Under the pieces are notes generated by a model that did no database searches, was not told the DNA's origin, and saw nothing but the letters and a program-made list of their open reading frames with translations. A stretch of 64,000 nt of DNA from Brachionus plicatilis (Eukaryota; Rotifera; Eurotatoria; Ploima; Brachionidae): positions 596,205-660,204 of the forward strand of contig QEOQ01000460.1 of the NCBI GenBank assembly GCA_010279815.1, given 5' to 3'. The position numbers and the translations under genes were made by a program. Below, piece after piece: positions 1 to 11,608 of the stretch (positions within the stretch are counted from its first letter, which is position 1; every line of letters starts with the position of its first letter).

Positions 1-2731
1 AAAAAGACAATCACCTTTTTATAAAAGAGTGACTTGATTTTGGAATTTTAAGAAAAAAATTTAAATTTTCTATCCGATGATCATAATGGTAGGTATTTTG
101 ATTATTATTCTTTGGATTAAGATCTAAATCTTTGTTGTTAAGATAAATCAATCAATTTTCGGTGTTTCTTGAAGAATAGAAGAAGAAAATGAAGAAGTTG
201 GTGAAGCGAAATATAATTTGATTCGAGCCATATTAAGATAACGAATACAAAGGAATTCTCAAAATAATCTGAGAGGAGCTTGAAAATAAATGAAGCAAAA
301 CTAAAAAACCTATCTAAATCTTAACAAAAAAAAATGTCAAAAAATCGATTTAGATAGTATCGAAATAATTTTAGAAAATCAAACTCATAGTCATAAATTT
401 TTGGCTGAATACTTTGATGATTTTACAAATTCTATTTATGACCTCAACTTTGTAATCAGATCAAAATTCCGGTGTAAATTCAGATTTCAATTTTAACAAC
501 TCACTTGACATCATCTGTTAACTAAAAAATGGAGGACTCGGTCTCTGTGAAGTATTGATTTACTTTGGACTATGGGTGACAATGGTTCTACTCAAAATTC
601 ACTGTTTTGAATCTACAATATTGAATGAATTTTTTTTATGTCATTTTTGCTACTGGTGGAGACTTCGAAAAGACTACGGGACTGTAAAAATTTACAATTT
701 ATTGATTCAAATTAATTGAAGTTAGATTAAGAATTTTTTTCAAAATAATATTAATTATAGTTTAATTCAAAAAACATATTTTTATTTAAAAATTTAATTC
801 TATCTAAATCAAAATAAAGAAAATATGCTAAATTTTTTTCAAAAGGTAATAAAACTAAATTAAACGCAAGATTCGAAAATAAAGCAATTTCAAAAGCGAA
901 CAAATAGGATCAAGTATGCATCTAGGTCTTCAAATTGATTCATTTAATCTTTTGAACTTTTAGACTGATTAACATTTTTTAAATTTTTTTATTGCCAAAG
1001 TTTTTAAAATAAATTAATTAAAAGACTAAATTTTTTAAAATAATTACCCGAATCGATATGAAAATAAAGGTAACACCTTTATAAGGTGGGTCCTCAAACT
1101 AATACACACATTGAAGCCATTAAAAACAATAAACTCATTAAGAATATAATGGAGAATTATAATTAAAATTTTATACTCACTCTAAGAGAAGTATTTGGCC
1201 TTTAGCAAATGAAAGAAATTATAATTTTAAATTTTTATACCATATCTCCTGTAAAGTGAATCAATTTATTTTAAATTCTTTTTGTTATTTTTTTGTTATA
1301 ATGTTTTGTATTAAATTTAAAACATTTTATTTCTTATCTCTCAAAACATGGCTTCAAAAGTCTGCAGTTAAAATATTTTTTCATTAAAAGTTTACTCTTA
1401 TTTTTTATAATTATTAGATAAAATTCAGAAAGGCCAAACAAATGGTTCAGTTTATGTTTCTGACAATCAACATCCAAATCATTCAAACGATGAAAATTGC
1501 AAGCTAACGAAAAATAAAATACAAGTTGAATTGAATCTGGTGATGATTCAAATGATGAGTCAATACAGGAAAATATACCCAAGAATTCTTTTACACAAGG
1601 ACAAAAAGTTATTGTGAAAAAAGTGGAGTTAAAATGACTAAGAGAAGATACTGGGCTTGTCCAAATAAATGTGGTAAAAAATAAAAATTTTTGTGGTAGA
1701 AATAAAAAAATAAGTTTTTTTTTAATACTTTTGGTATTTTTCTAATTATTTTGGTGTCAGTGTGAATAAAAAGTGTCATTTTATTATTTTATTTGTTTTC
1801 TTATCAGTTGGTGTAATTCTATAACTCTAAAATTGGGGTAAAAAATTAAATTTTGGCGTATTTTATTCAATATTTGGGATATCAAAAATTAATACTTCTT
1901 ATAAATAGCACAAATATATTTAAGGGAAGTGCATTGTGACAAATTTTTTGAGTAAAACTAATGGAACTCAGTGACGAATATATTATTCACTAATGGAGAC
2001 CAGATGGAACTCAGTTTATTTTATGCTCAAAATCTTTTAAAATTTTTTGAATTAAGATATGGAGATAATTCTTGGCTCTTGGAAAAACAATCAAAAAAGC
2101 AACGAAAAAACTTTTGTTTGAACATTTAAAATTTAATTGACCCATTTTTTTGCTCAAAGGTAATCTTGGGTAAAAGCCATTCTATGAGTTTGGGTCAGAG
2201 CTTTCATTTCTTAAATAAATCTATTTTTTCTAAATATTTGAGAAATTTAAAATTATCATTTTAAAAATTTAGAACTTTCAATATAATATTTTTAAATTAA
2301 AACCAAATAATGCATTTTATTCTTCTATTAAAATTAAGATATTAAACTAAAAAATTTAATTTTGCAGAAAATAAAGTCAATTCATTGGGTATTTGTCCCA
2401 GTCTCGGCCGTGACCAGTATTGGCTGAACGTAAAAACTTTTGAATACCAATAATTTCAATTTGACTAAATAATAAGAAATCTTCTGGCAGCGATATTTAC
2501 AGTCAGGAAAATTACTTTAAAAAACTATAATTTTTTTTTCTGAAAGTAAAGTTCCCTAAATGTTTTGATTAAAAGATCAAAATAACTTTCTTAATATTCT
2601 ATTTTTGTTATTTTTTTTTCAAAACAAACTGTTATAAAAATAATTTTTTAATTAATTCTATAAATAATTAAAAAATTACATATAAATAAGCCATAGTTCA
2701 CGAAAAATTTTAAACAATAATCTAATTCAAC
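1..2731. other. Gene-poor AT-rich stretch with possible transposase relics
   Basis: No intact gene is visible. Two short stretches read like pieces of a FLYWCH/MULE-type transposase. Around 186-300 (+) a broken frame contains GEAKYNLIRAIL followed, after a shift, by EELENK. At 1634-1684 (+) a 16-codon frame reads MTKRRYWACPNKCGKK, resembling the first half of a FLYWCH zinc finger (YWxC...C), and about 1400-1500 contains an N-H-S-N-D stretch that could be the second half. All are interrupted by stops. The remainder is AT-rich DNA in which I see nothing. Confidence 0.3.
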
Positions 2732-3273
2732 ATGTTTTATTTAATAATTCTAATAATCTTTTCGACAAATTTCCTCAAAACTCAAGCAGGTAAAATTAAC
2801 AAATTTTCTTTTTGGGAAAATCTTTTTTTTCATCTCAAGTGATTTGCTATCGAGCTGAACAAATGAGGACCATGTCATGTCAAAATTCAGTTTTTCAATT
2901 ATGTGAAACTTATGGAATTCAAAAAGCCTGTGATTACCAATTGCGTCGACCAACGTCTTGGAGGCGCGGAGTGAGTGTCCAAGAAGCGTGTAAAAAAAAT
3001 CAGCCACCAGGTCGTTATACTGCTATTGGAACATTTCTAAGAGAAAATGAAGAGTATCCATTTACACACCGTTATCCTCATTTCCAACCCCATTCAGCTT
3101 TGTTCCTGGCATGTGGAGCCTGGAATTCTATCATAGTTTTGGACCAGCATACTGATAATAGAACATTTTCGGTATGGGGGACAAATGTTTTAATGGATAG
3201 AGGAAATGATGTTAGTGAATATAACTCAAGGATGTATTATACGATCGAGGAGTCTCATCGTCGATATAACTAA
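2732..3273 (+). CDS. Secreted Cys-rich protein resembling a bacterial BPSL0067/NlpC-P60-like amidase family
   Basis: Two exons (2732-2789, 2840-3273) give 163 residues. Exon 1 is a clean signal peptide (about residues 1-19, ending KTQA) and the intron is 50 bp, GT-AG. The mature part has six cysteines (22, 33, 41, 50, 70, 111). The motif order is a Cys helix (S-C33-Q-N-S-V-F-Q-L), P-T-S-W60-R-R-G, then T-A-I-G-T-F (80-85), Y-P (92-93), H104-S-A-L-F-L, I-V-L-D-Q (118-122) and a late N-D-V-S-E-Y. As I remember the bacterial BPSL0067 family (a Cys/His papain-like NlpC/P60 relative), it shares this order, which would make C33 and H104 the catalytic pair. An amidase or peptidase acting on bacterial wall peptides outside the cell is an inference. 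A eukaryotic signal peptide and a spliceosomal intron argue against bacterial contamination. No host paralogue family comes to mind. Likely acquired by horizontal transfer. Confidence 0.6.
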
Positions 3274-4251
3274 AATTTAATTTTCGATTCATTTTCAATA
3301 TATTATTCATCTTTTTTCAATAAAAATTTGGCTTTTATTTTTTTAGGTTTTAATTTAGGGAAAATTTAATTCGAATTATTTTTAAAAGCTTTTAGCTTTT
3401 AAGTGAGATTAAGAAATTAAAACTAAGGAAAAGTGAATTAATTGAAACGAACAAATGGTAGGTTCAAATTTAGAAAAATTCTATTTCCTGGATAATTTCA
3501 AAATTAATCTTGTTGAATAATGCTGACGCACTTTTATTTTTATTTTTTTTGAATAATGCTATGTAATAAGTTTTTACATTTAAAAAATTTTATTTAAATT
3601 TTTATTTAAATTAGGTCGGGCTGCATTAAATGAACACCACAAAAAAAGAAAATATAAAAGTTCGAAAATTATGAATCACATTTTTTGATAAATTTAACAA
3701 AAAAAAAATTTTAATCTTAAAATGTAATTAAGTACAGTAGCTGAATAATGTCTAAGCGCCAAATATGGTCTGATCTTGAAAATTTATTTGGATTATTTTT
3801 CTAAAATTATCAAAAATCACGTTTCAGAATCATAATAATTTATTCCAAGTTTATTTCTAATTAGATAAATTCATTTCATTTCAATTTAATGTGAAACAAA
3901 GTCTAGAGACTTTGGAATTTGACTTTTTTAATCAATGAATTAATTTAGATGAAAAAAAAACTTTCGATATATTTCATGTTTTAAATGCTGCATAAGCTAG
4001 AAATCGCGATTACTCGGGCGATCTAAATTAAGACCAAGCAAAAATAACCAAATATTCTTTAAATAACTATAATATTTTATTCCCTATAACAACATCAGTT
4101 TCAGAATTTATTTACTATCACAATTTTATTAATTATTATAATAAAAAAAAATTCTAGAGAATTCGGATAATATTTTCCCAAATTTATGAACAACTTTTCT
4201 TTATTTTATTTTATTTATTAAAAAATTTTTTTTTTTAATTTAGCTAAAATA
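3274..4251. other. Intergenic, AT-rich
   Basis: AT-rich spacer between the secreted protein and the ABHD gene. An AATAAA-like site at about 3318 may serve the upstream gene. Nothing else supportable. Confidence 0.5.
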
Positions 4252-5770
4252 ATGTCATCAACAATCGCATTAATTAGCTCGGCCGTGTTCGACACCATAC
4301 TCTATCCATTGAACCTGGTGTCCAATGGAACCGAATCGGTCTCTAGCATCTACGAGACCATCTATTCAATGCAATTGGTAATATTGCGCCAAAACATTGC
4401 TTACATATCCATTTGTCTTTATTTGCTCTGGTATATCAAAGCCTACCTTTCGGTAAGAATATAAATTTTGTCAATTTTGAACTTTGTTTGTTGACTTTTT
4501 TAATTTGACCAGAAAACAGACATCATTGCTAAAGAGGGCTCTCTCATGCACAAAATGCTGGACAAATTCACAGCTGTTCACACTGGTTACAGACCGACAA
4601 TCTGGTGCTTTCCGGCAGCGCTGAACACCATCGTTTTTTCTTTTATTCAGCGATGCATTAAACAAGAATATGAGAGAGAAATTTTAAAAGCAGATGATGG
4701 CGGATTAATTGCCATCGATTGGGTGAATTTGAATGCACCAAAAAAAGTGATACTCATCGTTTTTCCCGGCCTAACTGGATGCTCTAGAGATAATTATGTG
4801 ACGCATTTAGTGGACAAGGCAGTCAAAGAGGGCTGTAGTGCAGTGGTCATGAACTACCGAGGCATTGAAGTTGAACTAACAACGCCCAGGACCTACTGTG
4901 CTACGGACACCAGCGATTTGCACATGGTAGTCAATCATGTTCACAATAAACTTAAGGAACATAAAATTTTTGCCGTCGGCGTCAGCTTGGGAGGCATCAA
5001 ACTTGGCGGCTATTTGGCAAAGCAGTACGAAGATTCTTTGATCAATTTTGCCATGATCGTGTCAGCTCCTATGAACACTATTTACTCATGTGAAGAATTA
5101 GAAAAGACTCATAACTTTTTTATGTTCAATAGACATTTAAGTCGATCCTTGAGCAGATATTTTTCCAAGTAAAATCCTAGTTTAAATTTAGAAAAAAAAA
5201 TTAAAATTTTTTTACTCCAGATACCAACATTTATTTGAAGCCGATAAGCGCTATGACTGTGCCGCAATAGCACGGGTAAGATATGAATAAGAAAAAAAAA
5301 ATTCTTAAAAAAAAAATTTTTTCTTTTAATAGTGTAGTTCTCTGCGTGAGTTTGACATCAGATTTGTGTGCAAGCAATTTGGTTACGCATCATGCCTTGA
5401 CTATTACAAAGATGCATGTTTGGACGCCAAAATTCAGAATATTAAGGTTCCGACTATTTTTTTGAACGCAGGCGATGACATGTTCAGTCCAGCAAGAGCT
5501 TTTCCAGTGGAAAAAATAAAACAAAATCCCTACACAGCCATGGTTTGGACCAAGTATGGCGGACATATTTCATTTTGTGAAGGAATCATGCCTACTGGTT
5601 GTAATTATGTGTGTCGTTTGCTTAAAGAATATTTGCACTATGTTTTAAATGAAAGCAATGAAATCGAAAAATTGATCGAACTAGAGCGATGTAATTTAAA
5701 AATCTCAAGCAGTCTAAGCGATTTAAGTGAAGAAACCGATGAAAAAGAACTAAAATTTACCTTGGAATAA
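4252..5770 (+). CDS. ABHD3: Alpha/beta hydrolase of the ABHD1/ABHD3 group (membrane phospholipase-like)
   Basis: Four exons (4252-4452, 4513-5168, 5221-5275, 5333-5770) encode 449 residues; phases are consistent and introns are 52-60 bp. Exon 1 carries a hydrophobic segment (about residues 50-66), the N-terminal membrane anchor usual in this group. The fold follows as V-F-P-G-L-T-G (oxyanion region), the nucleophile elbow G-V-S225-L-G-G, N-A-G-D-D (acid, D352/D353), and G-G-H382-I-S-F, so the Ser-Asp-His triad is intact. The stretch S-L-R-E-F-D before F-G-Y, then D-Y-Y-K-D-A, is characteristic of ABHD1/2/3 proteins. ABHD3 family members cleave medium-chain or oxidised phosphatidylcholines. 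The C-terminal 45 residues (Ser/Glu rich) look lineage-specific. Length is slightly above the roughly 400 of vertebrate ABHD3. An AATAAA lies near 5861. Assignment to ABHD3 rather than ABHD1 is a guess. Confidence 0.9.
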
Positions 5771-6449
5771 AAATTTTCCAAGAAGAAGACTGAAATTATT
5801 TCAAAAGAAAGTCAGGCTGAATTCTTGTTTTTATGTACCTTTAAATTTTTATTTTTGTCAAATAAATAGTTTTGATAAATATGTTTTATTTTTTTTCAAA
5901 TAAGCAAAAAGGTTCGATAATCATTTTTATTTAATTCTGCCAATCGAGTAAAAAAAACTTAACTGTCTACTTTGTCGAGGAAAAATATAAAAAACTTGAA
6001 TATTTTTGTGTTCCTGAGCAAACAGCTACACTGTCTTCATTACGTACAGCAAACTATAGGATGGTGTAGTAATATTAATAATAATATTAATATTAATTGA
6101 AGAGGTGCTATTCTACTTTTGCTGTGCCTTTTTGAGCGACGGATTTGATATGACTACTACGCCGCAATAATTGATTATTAGATATCTTGTTGATTTATTT
6201 ATTTAAAAAATAATTTGGGAAAAATCCCCTGGCTGTTTGGAATGAATATTAAGTCTCCCTTTCAGCCACATTAACGTTAATTTTGGGATTTGTAAAAGTT
6301 ATTTTTGATTTTTTAAAAAATTGAAATTGTTGATTTAACAGAGAATAAGTTTTTGGGTTGTTCTTCTCTGGTTAAATTAAAAGTTTTGGAATTAATTTTG
6401 GAGCTTTCAATTTTGGGTTTATTGGAAAATATGAACAATTGTTCACAAT

Positions 6450-6825
6450 AATGTGAAAATGGGCATTAAGCCTAAAACATGAAAATTTAGTTCACATAAT
6501 TTCAGGTCACACATTTTGGTGACCAAAATAATTTGACAAAAAAAATAAAAATAATTTTGGTTAATATTTATTTTATAATAAAAGTTTAATTTTAAATTCA
6601 AATAAAAAAAAGCAAAATAAAATCATATAAATCTCAATCCCTTTATTTTTCTATTTTGTTGATTCTTAGCTTAATTTGAATTTTCTTTTTAGCTGTTTAG
6701 ATTTTATATTTAAAATTTTAAGTTAAGTCAACATATTTTTTTTTCTGTGACTAGCTTTTGGTCACCAAATTTGTGACCACAAATCATGTTTAAAAAAATG
6801 TTCACACTTTCCACTAGATCAATAT
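6450..6825. repeat. Degenerate inverted-repeat element
   Basis: The left arm has GGTCACACATTTTGGTGACC near 6512 and AACATGA near 6476. The right arm has their reverse complements (GGTCACCAAATTTGTGACC near 6760, TCATGTTT near 6784, GTTCACACTTT near 6800). The arms are imperfect, and the roughly 190 bp between them is AT-rich without an ORF. Probably a decayed non-autonomous DNA transposon. Confidence 0.5.
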
Positions 6826-6965
6826 TAATCTTCTTCTTCTACATATTTTATAAAAATAGCAAAATTTAAAATACAATATTTTTAAAAATTTAGCAGCATT
6901 TTTTCCTTTTTAGCATTTTTCAATAAAACTCTAAGTGTCTAAGTTAAGTTTAAACAGTCCAAAAA

Positions 6966-7310
6966 GGGCATTGTGAATTTTTGTATAAAAACAAAAACAA
7001 AATATTAATAATGCCAAAGCTTAAGTTATGACGGACCAAAAAATATTCCGTAAATTGGAGCAACTGATACATCCTCTCTACCACCAATATACTGATTCTG
7101 CAAAGCTCTGTAATAATTCTGCCCAATACAGAAAATTGTGAATTTTTTATATTATATTAAATTATAAATTCAATTTAACTTTAAGTAGTGGTACAGAGAA
7201 TGTCCCAGTTGGAATAATTTACAGGACAAGTTTTGGTCCTTCGTAATTTAAGCTTCGGAATTTTTTCATATTTTTCTTTTATTTTTTTTTACCAAAATTC
7301 ACAATGTCCC
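6966..7310. mobile_element. MITE of the GGCATTGTGAATTT family, copy 1
   Basis: Begins GGGCATTGTGAATTTTTGTA with an A/C-rich run and ends with ACCAAAATTCACAATGTCCC, so the termini are inverted repeats of about 18-20 bp. The interior is 300 bp and non-coding. The same terminus recurs near 31005, 33357, 34386 and 37737. Confidence 0.6.
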
Positions 7311-7689
7311 AAAAAAGAAGTGGTTTTCTTATCAAAAAAACAAACAGGATAAAATTCAAAATATCCATTTTTATAAAATTAAATCATTTGGCAGTTTTCA
7401 CTGTTATCCTTTTTAAAAATTTAAATATCTTTAATGCACTTTTTTATATTTTGTCAAAATTTTGGGAACGAATTTTAGCATAATAATGCAACAGGTTTTC
7501 ATGAAATATTGAACAAATAAAGTTCAAAATGTGTTAATTATTTTGTTCAATTTTTCTTAAAAAGTAAAATAAAGTATCAATGAATTTAATCACTTATTTC
7601 TTACATTTATGATTTTTTTTTTAATTTGCAACACTAATCCTTGTTTATTTTTCATTAAAATATTTATTTCATGTTTTGTTTGAAATTTA

Positions 7690-8655
7690 ACATACATAGA
7701 CTATGAGAAAAGAGCCAAATGGATATTACAGGTTCCTTTTTAAAAAAAAATTTTCTTGGTTCTTTTTTGATACTTTTTTGGTTCTTTTTGGTTCTGTATA
7801 CTTTCTTTACTTAAGTTCTTCCTTTTTTTAAAAAGAACCTTTTTGGTTTTTTTTAGTTCTTTTGAGGTTCTTTTCAAAAAATTGAAGCGGGTGCAGCAAG
7901 TCTGTAAAGGGGTCAGGCCATGGTTTAGAGAATTATGGCGAAGGTGAACGGGGTCCAGGGCGGAGCCCTTTTCGAAAAGACCCTTTTCGTCTTTTCGTCC
8001 TTTTCGGGTAATACGACGAAAAGGGTCTTTTTTGTAAAAAGACCAAGTTTTCAATTGAGATGTTAAATTGATAAAAAAAACAAAAAGAACCAAAAAGTTT
8101 CTTTTTAAAAAAAGGCAAAAGAACCGAAGAACTTAATTAAAGAAAGTATAAAGAACCAAAAAGAACCTCAAAAGAACCTTCAAAATATAGATCCCTTATT
8201 ATATAAATACTATAGTGTAATTTCTTGTCTTACCATAGCGTATTTAATTTATTCGTTTGTACTTAAATAAGTCAGGTTAAAATAAAAATTAAAAATCAAT
8301 TTATTACATATCTTTATATCTTTTTTTAAATTTCGTTTATTAAAATCCTTTTTACTTTATTTTTATTTTATTTTACTTTATTTTACCTTACATTATTTAC
8401 TGTTTTTTTTTTTTTTAACTCTGAAGGAGCATTAGCTCGGTACTGATAAACCAATAAATAAAAATAATCAAAAGAACCTCAAAAGAACCTCAAAAGAACC
8501 AAAAAGAACCAAAAAGAACCAAAAAGAACCATAAATATTCATTTAGAAATTTTAAAAAGAAGCCAATTTTTTTATACAAATAATGCCATACTGAAGTTTT
8601 ATTACTTTTTTTAAGAGCACTCTTAAGAACCAACAAGTTCATTGTCTATGGGTCA
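7690..8655. mobile_element. Palindromic element built of AAAAGAACC units, with an inserted retroelement tail
   Basis: Termini are CATAGACTATGAGAAAAGAGCC on the left and, inverted, GTTCATTGTCTATGG on the right. The inner arms consist of GGTTCTTTTT repeats on the left (7735-7875) and AAAAAGAACC repeats on the right (8085-8175 and 8468-8530). About 8180-8467 looks like a separate insertion: T-rich DNA, a GAGCATTAGCTCGGTAC hairpin, then AATAAATAAAAATAA. This resembles a LINE or SINE 3' tail placed inside the repeat. The hairpin sequence recurs inverted near 15575. A second, shorter copy of the element's left end lies at 40556-40703. Confidence 0.6.
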
Positions 8656-9765
8656 AATTTAAAGAAACAGCTTGGTGAAATGGTTTAAATTGAAGAACTT
8701 ATATTCTTAGAGCAAAGTAAAGCCTCAGTTGGACCAAATCTCAAATTTTTAAAAATTTTCCCTTAAATAATGATTCATATGTACTAATTAACTGAAAAAT
8801 TATAGAATATTGGTTAAGACTTATATTTAATTGATTATCATCAAAAAAAAAACAAAATATATTTAAAAGGAGAGGGTAACAAATGTTAACCATATAATTT
8901 TCCAGTTAAAGGACAAAATTAGTTTCGCGTGCTAAAGGAAGACCTTAGCTAGAATCTACTCAATATTGAATAGTTTAAAGGTCTACTATTAACTGCTTTT
9001 AGCAAAATGCAATAGATCCATAATTTCTCAATGGATTTTATTATTTACAATGTAAAATCTTTGGTATCATGATTTTGATTAATTTATAATTAAATTAAAC
9101 AAAAATTAAAAATTAAAAGAAACAAATTTTTCGAGCATTGAATGATTAATTAAGTTTCAGGACAATCAGAAAAGATCCTGCAAACTATCTTATTTCAAAT
9201 TAAATAAAAATCTAATATTTTTTTTTAATTTGTATATTATTAAGATTTGATCGCTTCAAGGACATACTGGCATTAAATATTTGGTTGAGTTTGTTGAAAA
9301 ATTTAATTTCCAGTGTTTTAATTAAAATCGTCATCTTAAAATCCTTGTAATTAAAATTAAAAAAATAATTCACAATACTAGCAAACATCTAGACGAATAA
9401 TTTTTCTTTGTCTAAATCAAATTTCCCGGCTCGGAAACGTAACTTTTTGAATTGATCAGTTTGAGCAATATTTTAATGATAACAATTACATGAATTTTTT
9501 CTTTTAGAAAGAATGTTTCATATCAATAATGCCCGAAAAAATTTTCTTATTTTGGTCTAATATTATCAAGTTTTTGAAAACAAATATCCCATAGTTTTCT
9601 AATATTTTTCATAATAAGTTACTAATGTCCCGTAACAAGAGCATCAATGTAACTTAATAATAATCAAAACTCATGAAATCAGCACGAAATATTCACCTTT
9701 GATAACTAATTGATTAAATAAAATGTATAAAAAGAAATATTTTTTGCTCAGAATAATCAAAAAAA

Positions 9766-10233
9766 ATGTTTAAAAGCTTAAAAAAGTTTATTCAAAAATC
9801 GTTATTCAAATCAAATAAATCCAAGTCGAACTGTCAATTTTTGCCAGAAAACACGAATAAAACAACTTCCAAAATTAAGGTAAAAATAATCAGAGAAAAC
9901 GATTGCCCTTACGACTATTGTTTCGAGTGCATCAAGCGTTTGGACCAGTATGGTGAAGCAATATTTGACGTGAGCAATGAAGAATACGAGTTTGATCAAA
10001 GAGAAATTTACATCTGCTGTATTTCGCATGATTCAACGTGTTATTATGAGCTATCTACTAAATATATGGAAAAATTCACTCTAATTAATGGTACAGATAC
10101 TCAAATGATCAATTATTATCTAGTCAAAAGCATTCAAACTGGTCGAATTGGGTATGTGCCCAAATATTGCTTGAGTCCAGCATTTCAATTTTATTCTGAT
10201 TTACATGAATTAAAGAAAAATGTTTATTTATAG
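9766..10233 (+). CDS. Small intronless protein with an SH3-like C-terminal half, unrecognised
   Basis: A single uninterrupted frame of 155 residues with a TATAAAA box at about 9726, 40 bp upstream, and AATAAA just past the stop near 10252. The first 40 residues are Lys/Ser/Asn rich and basic. From about residue 60 the pattern (A-I-F-D-V, later Y-Y-L-V-K-S-I-Q-T-G-R-I-G-Y-V-P-K-Y-C-L) resembles an SH3 domain, whose last half is usually W-W-x-A-R-x-x-x-T-G-x-x-G-Y-I-P-S-N-Y-V. The first SH3 strand and the acidic RT loop are poorly preserved. It could be a free SH3 adaptor-like protein or a fragment of a Src-type kinase. No neighbour suggests a role. Confidence 0.6.
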   Translation: MFKSLKKFIQKSLFKSNKSKSNCQFLPENTNKTTSKIKVKIIRENDCPYDYCFECIKRLDQYGEAIFDVSNEEYEFDQREIYICCISHDSTCYYELSTKYMEKFTLINGTDTQMINYYLVKSIQTGRIGYVPKYCLSPAFQFYSDLHELKKNVYL

Positions 10234-10866
10234 AATTATAGAATTTTTTACAATAAAGTTTTTTAAATTTTACCGACAAAACTATTTGCTATAAGCATTA
10301 TTTAAAATGATGTAAAGTTAACTCCAAATTTAAATTTAAATTATGAAAAGTATCATTAAAATTTCAAGACACCATTTAACACAAATGGCTTAAAAGGATA
10401 GTTAACGGACTTGAAATTTAAAATGAAAGGTAAATCTTATTAATAATTGCTAATTTATTTTTCAATAATAATTCTCCCATAAGACTCAAGAATAAATTTT
10501 AATATTAAATTCTAGTTGATAAGAAATTTTATATAAAAATTAACTAAAAAAAATTTTTATTTTAAATTTTCAAGCAATTTTTGAAAATTTCAATTTTTTT
10601 ATGGTATACTATGGTGCATAGCTTTTTTAAATGTTCGATCTTAAATTTTAATGAATAATTTCAAAGATTCTGCACTAAACCAAAATCAGCAATAATTGTG
10701 TAGATTAAATTAAAATAGAAATTGAAAATCAAAAAAATCGAAATTAAAAAATCAGAATATTGTATTATAACAATTTAGTTGCGTTAGTTTGGGTCTAAAA
10801 AATTAAAATTTTAAATTTTTCTAAGTCAATCTTAATCATCTTTTCTTTTTTACAAAAAAAATTAAA

Positions 10867-11100
10867 ATGGCCTACGTGCCCTTATTTCGGGTAAAAAAAC
10901 AACTAAAGATTTTTAATTTTTAATTTATCACTATCAATAAACGAAAATTTTTTGTCAAAATTGTATAATTTTAACTGAATATCAAAAAGTCTGAAAATCT
11001 TATTTGATTTTAGGTAGATGGAGGTAATGACGACCCTCGTATAATCCGACGTTCAGCTTTTAGTACACTTAGATTGCTAGAGATGTTTTTAGACGTTTGA
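10867..11100 (+). CDS. Candidate 36-residue microprotein, two exons
   Basis: ATG at 10867 opens eight codons ending ...LFR at 10890, directly followed by a GTAAAA donor. After a 123-bp intron ending TTTTAG, a GC-richer exon (11014-11100) continues in frame for 28 codons, reading VDGGNDDPRIIRRSAF then STLRLLEMFLDV, and stops. The exon stands out from the surrounding AT-rich DNA. Its C-terminal half could form a short amphipathic or hydrophobic helix. No family recognised. It could be chance, or part of a larger gene whose other exons I cannot see. Confidence 0.35.
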
Positions 11101-11540
11101 TTTTATTTAGATAGGCCATTTTGTTCATTTTGTTTATTTTGGCTTTTTTTAAATTTTTTTATTTATTAAAGGAAAATATTTTCCATTTCTTTTTATTAAT
11201 TTACAACTATTCTTTGTTATAAATTTTTAATATTGAATATTTAATGAAAAAAAAGAAAATTTCAAAATTCATATGTTTTAATTTAAATTAAATTTAAAAT
11301 CACTCAAACAAAAGTTTATTTCTTCACAGACTACATTTAAATTTCTCCCAGTTCTTTAAATGATCTTTTTTTCTGCAGCTTGGGAAAAATTCTCATAATA
11401 TACTTTTTACCATTTGAAGCACTTGCTTTTTATTTAATAAATGATTCTAAATTATTTGTTCACAAAAAGTGAAATTGTAAAAATAAAGGGGCAATAATAA
11501 ACTCTAGTGGAACAAAAGTCTGGCAATTATTTTCATTTTT

Positions 11541-11608
11541 NNNNNNNNNNNNNNNNNNNNNNNNNNNNNNNNNNNNNNNNNNNNNNNNNNNNNNNNNNNN
11601 NNNNNNNN
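11541..11608. other. Assembly gap (68 N)
   Basis: A run of 68 undetermined bases. The 43 bp to its left (from 11498, TAAACTCTAGTGGAACAAAA...) are nearly repeated immediately to its right (from 11609, TAAACTCTAGTGAAACAAAA...). Either a tandem repeat collapsed at the gap or two overlapping contig or allele ends were not merged. Confidence 0.98.

Noticed and set aside
8468..8530. CRISPR-like or satellite array (AAAAGAACC units)
   Set aside because: The units are contiguous without spacers and belong to a palindromic element in a eukaryotic genome.
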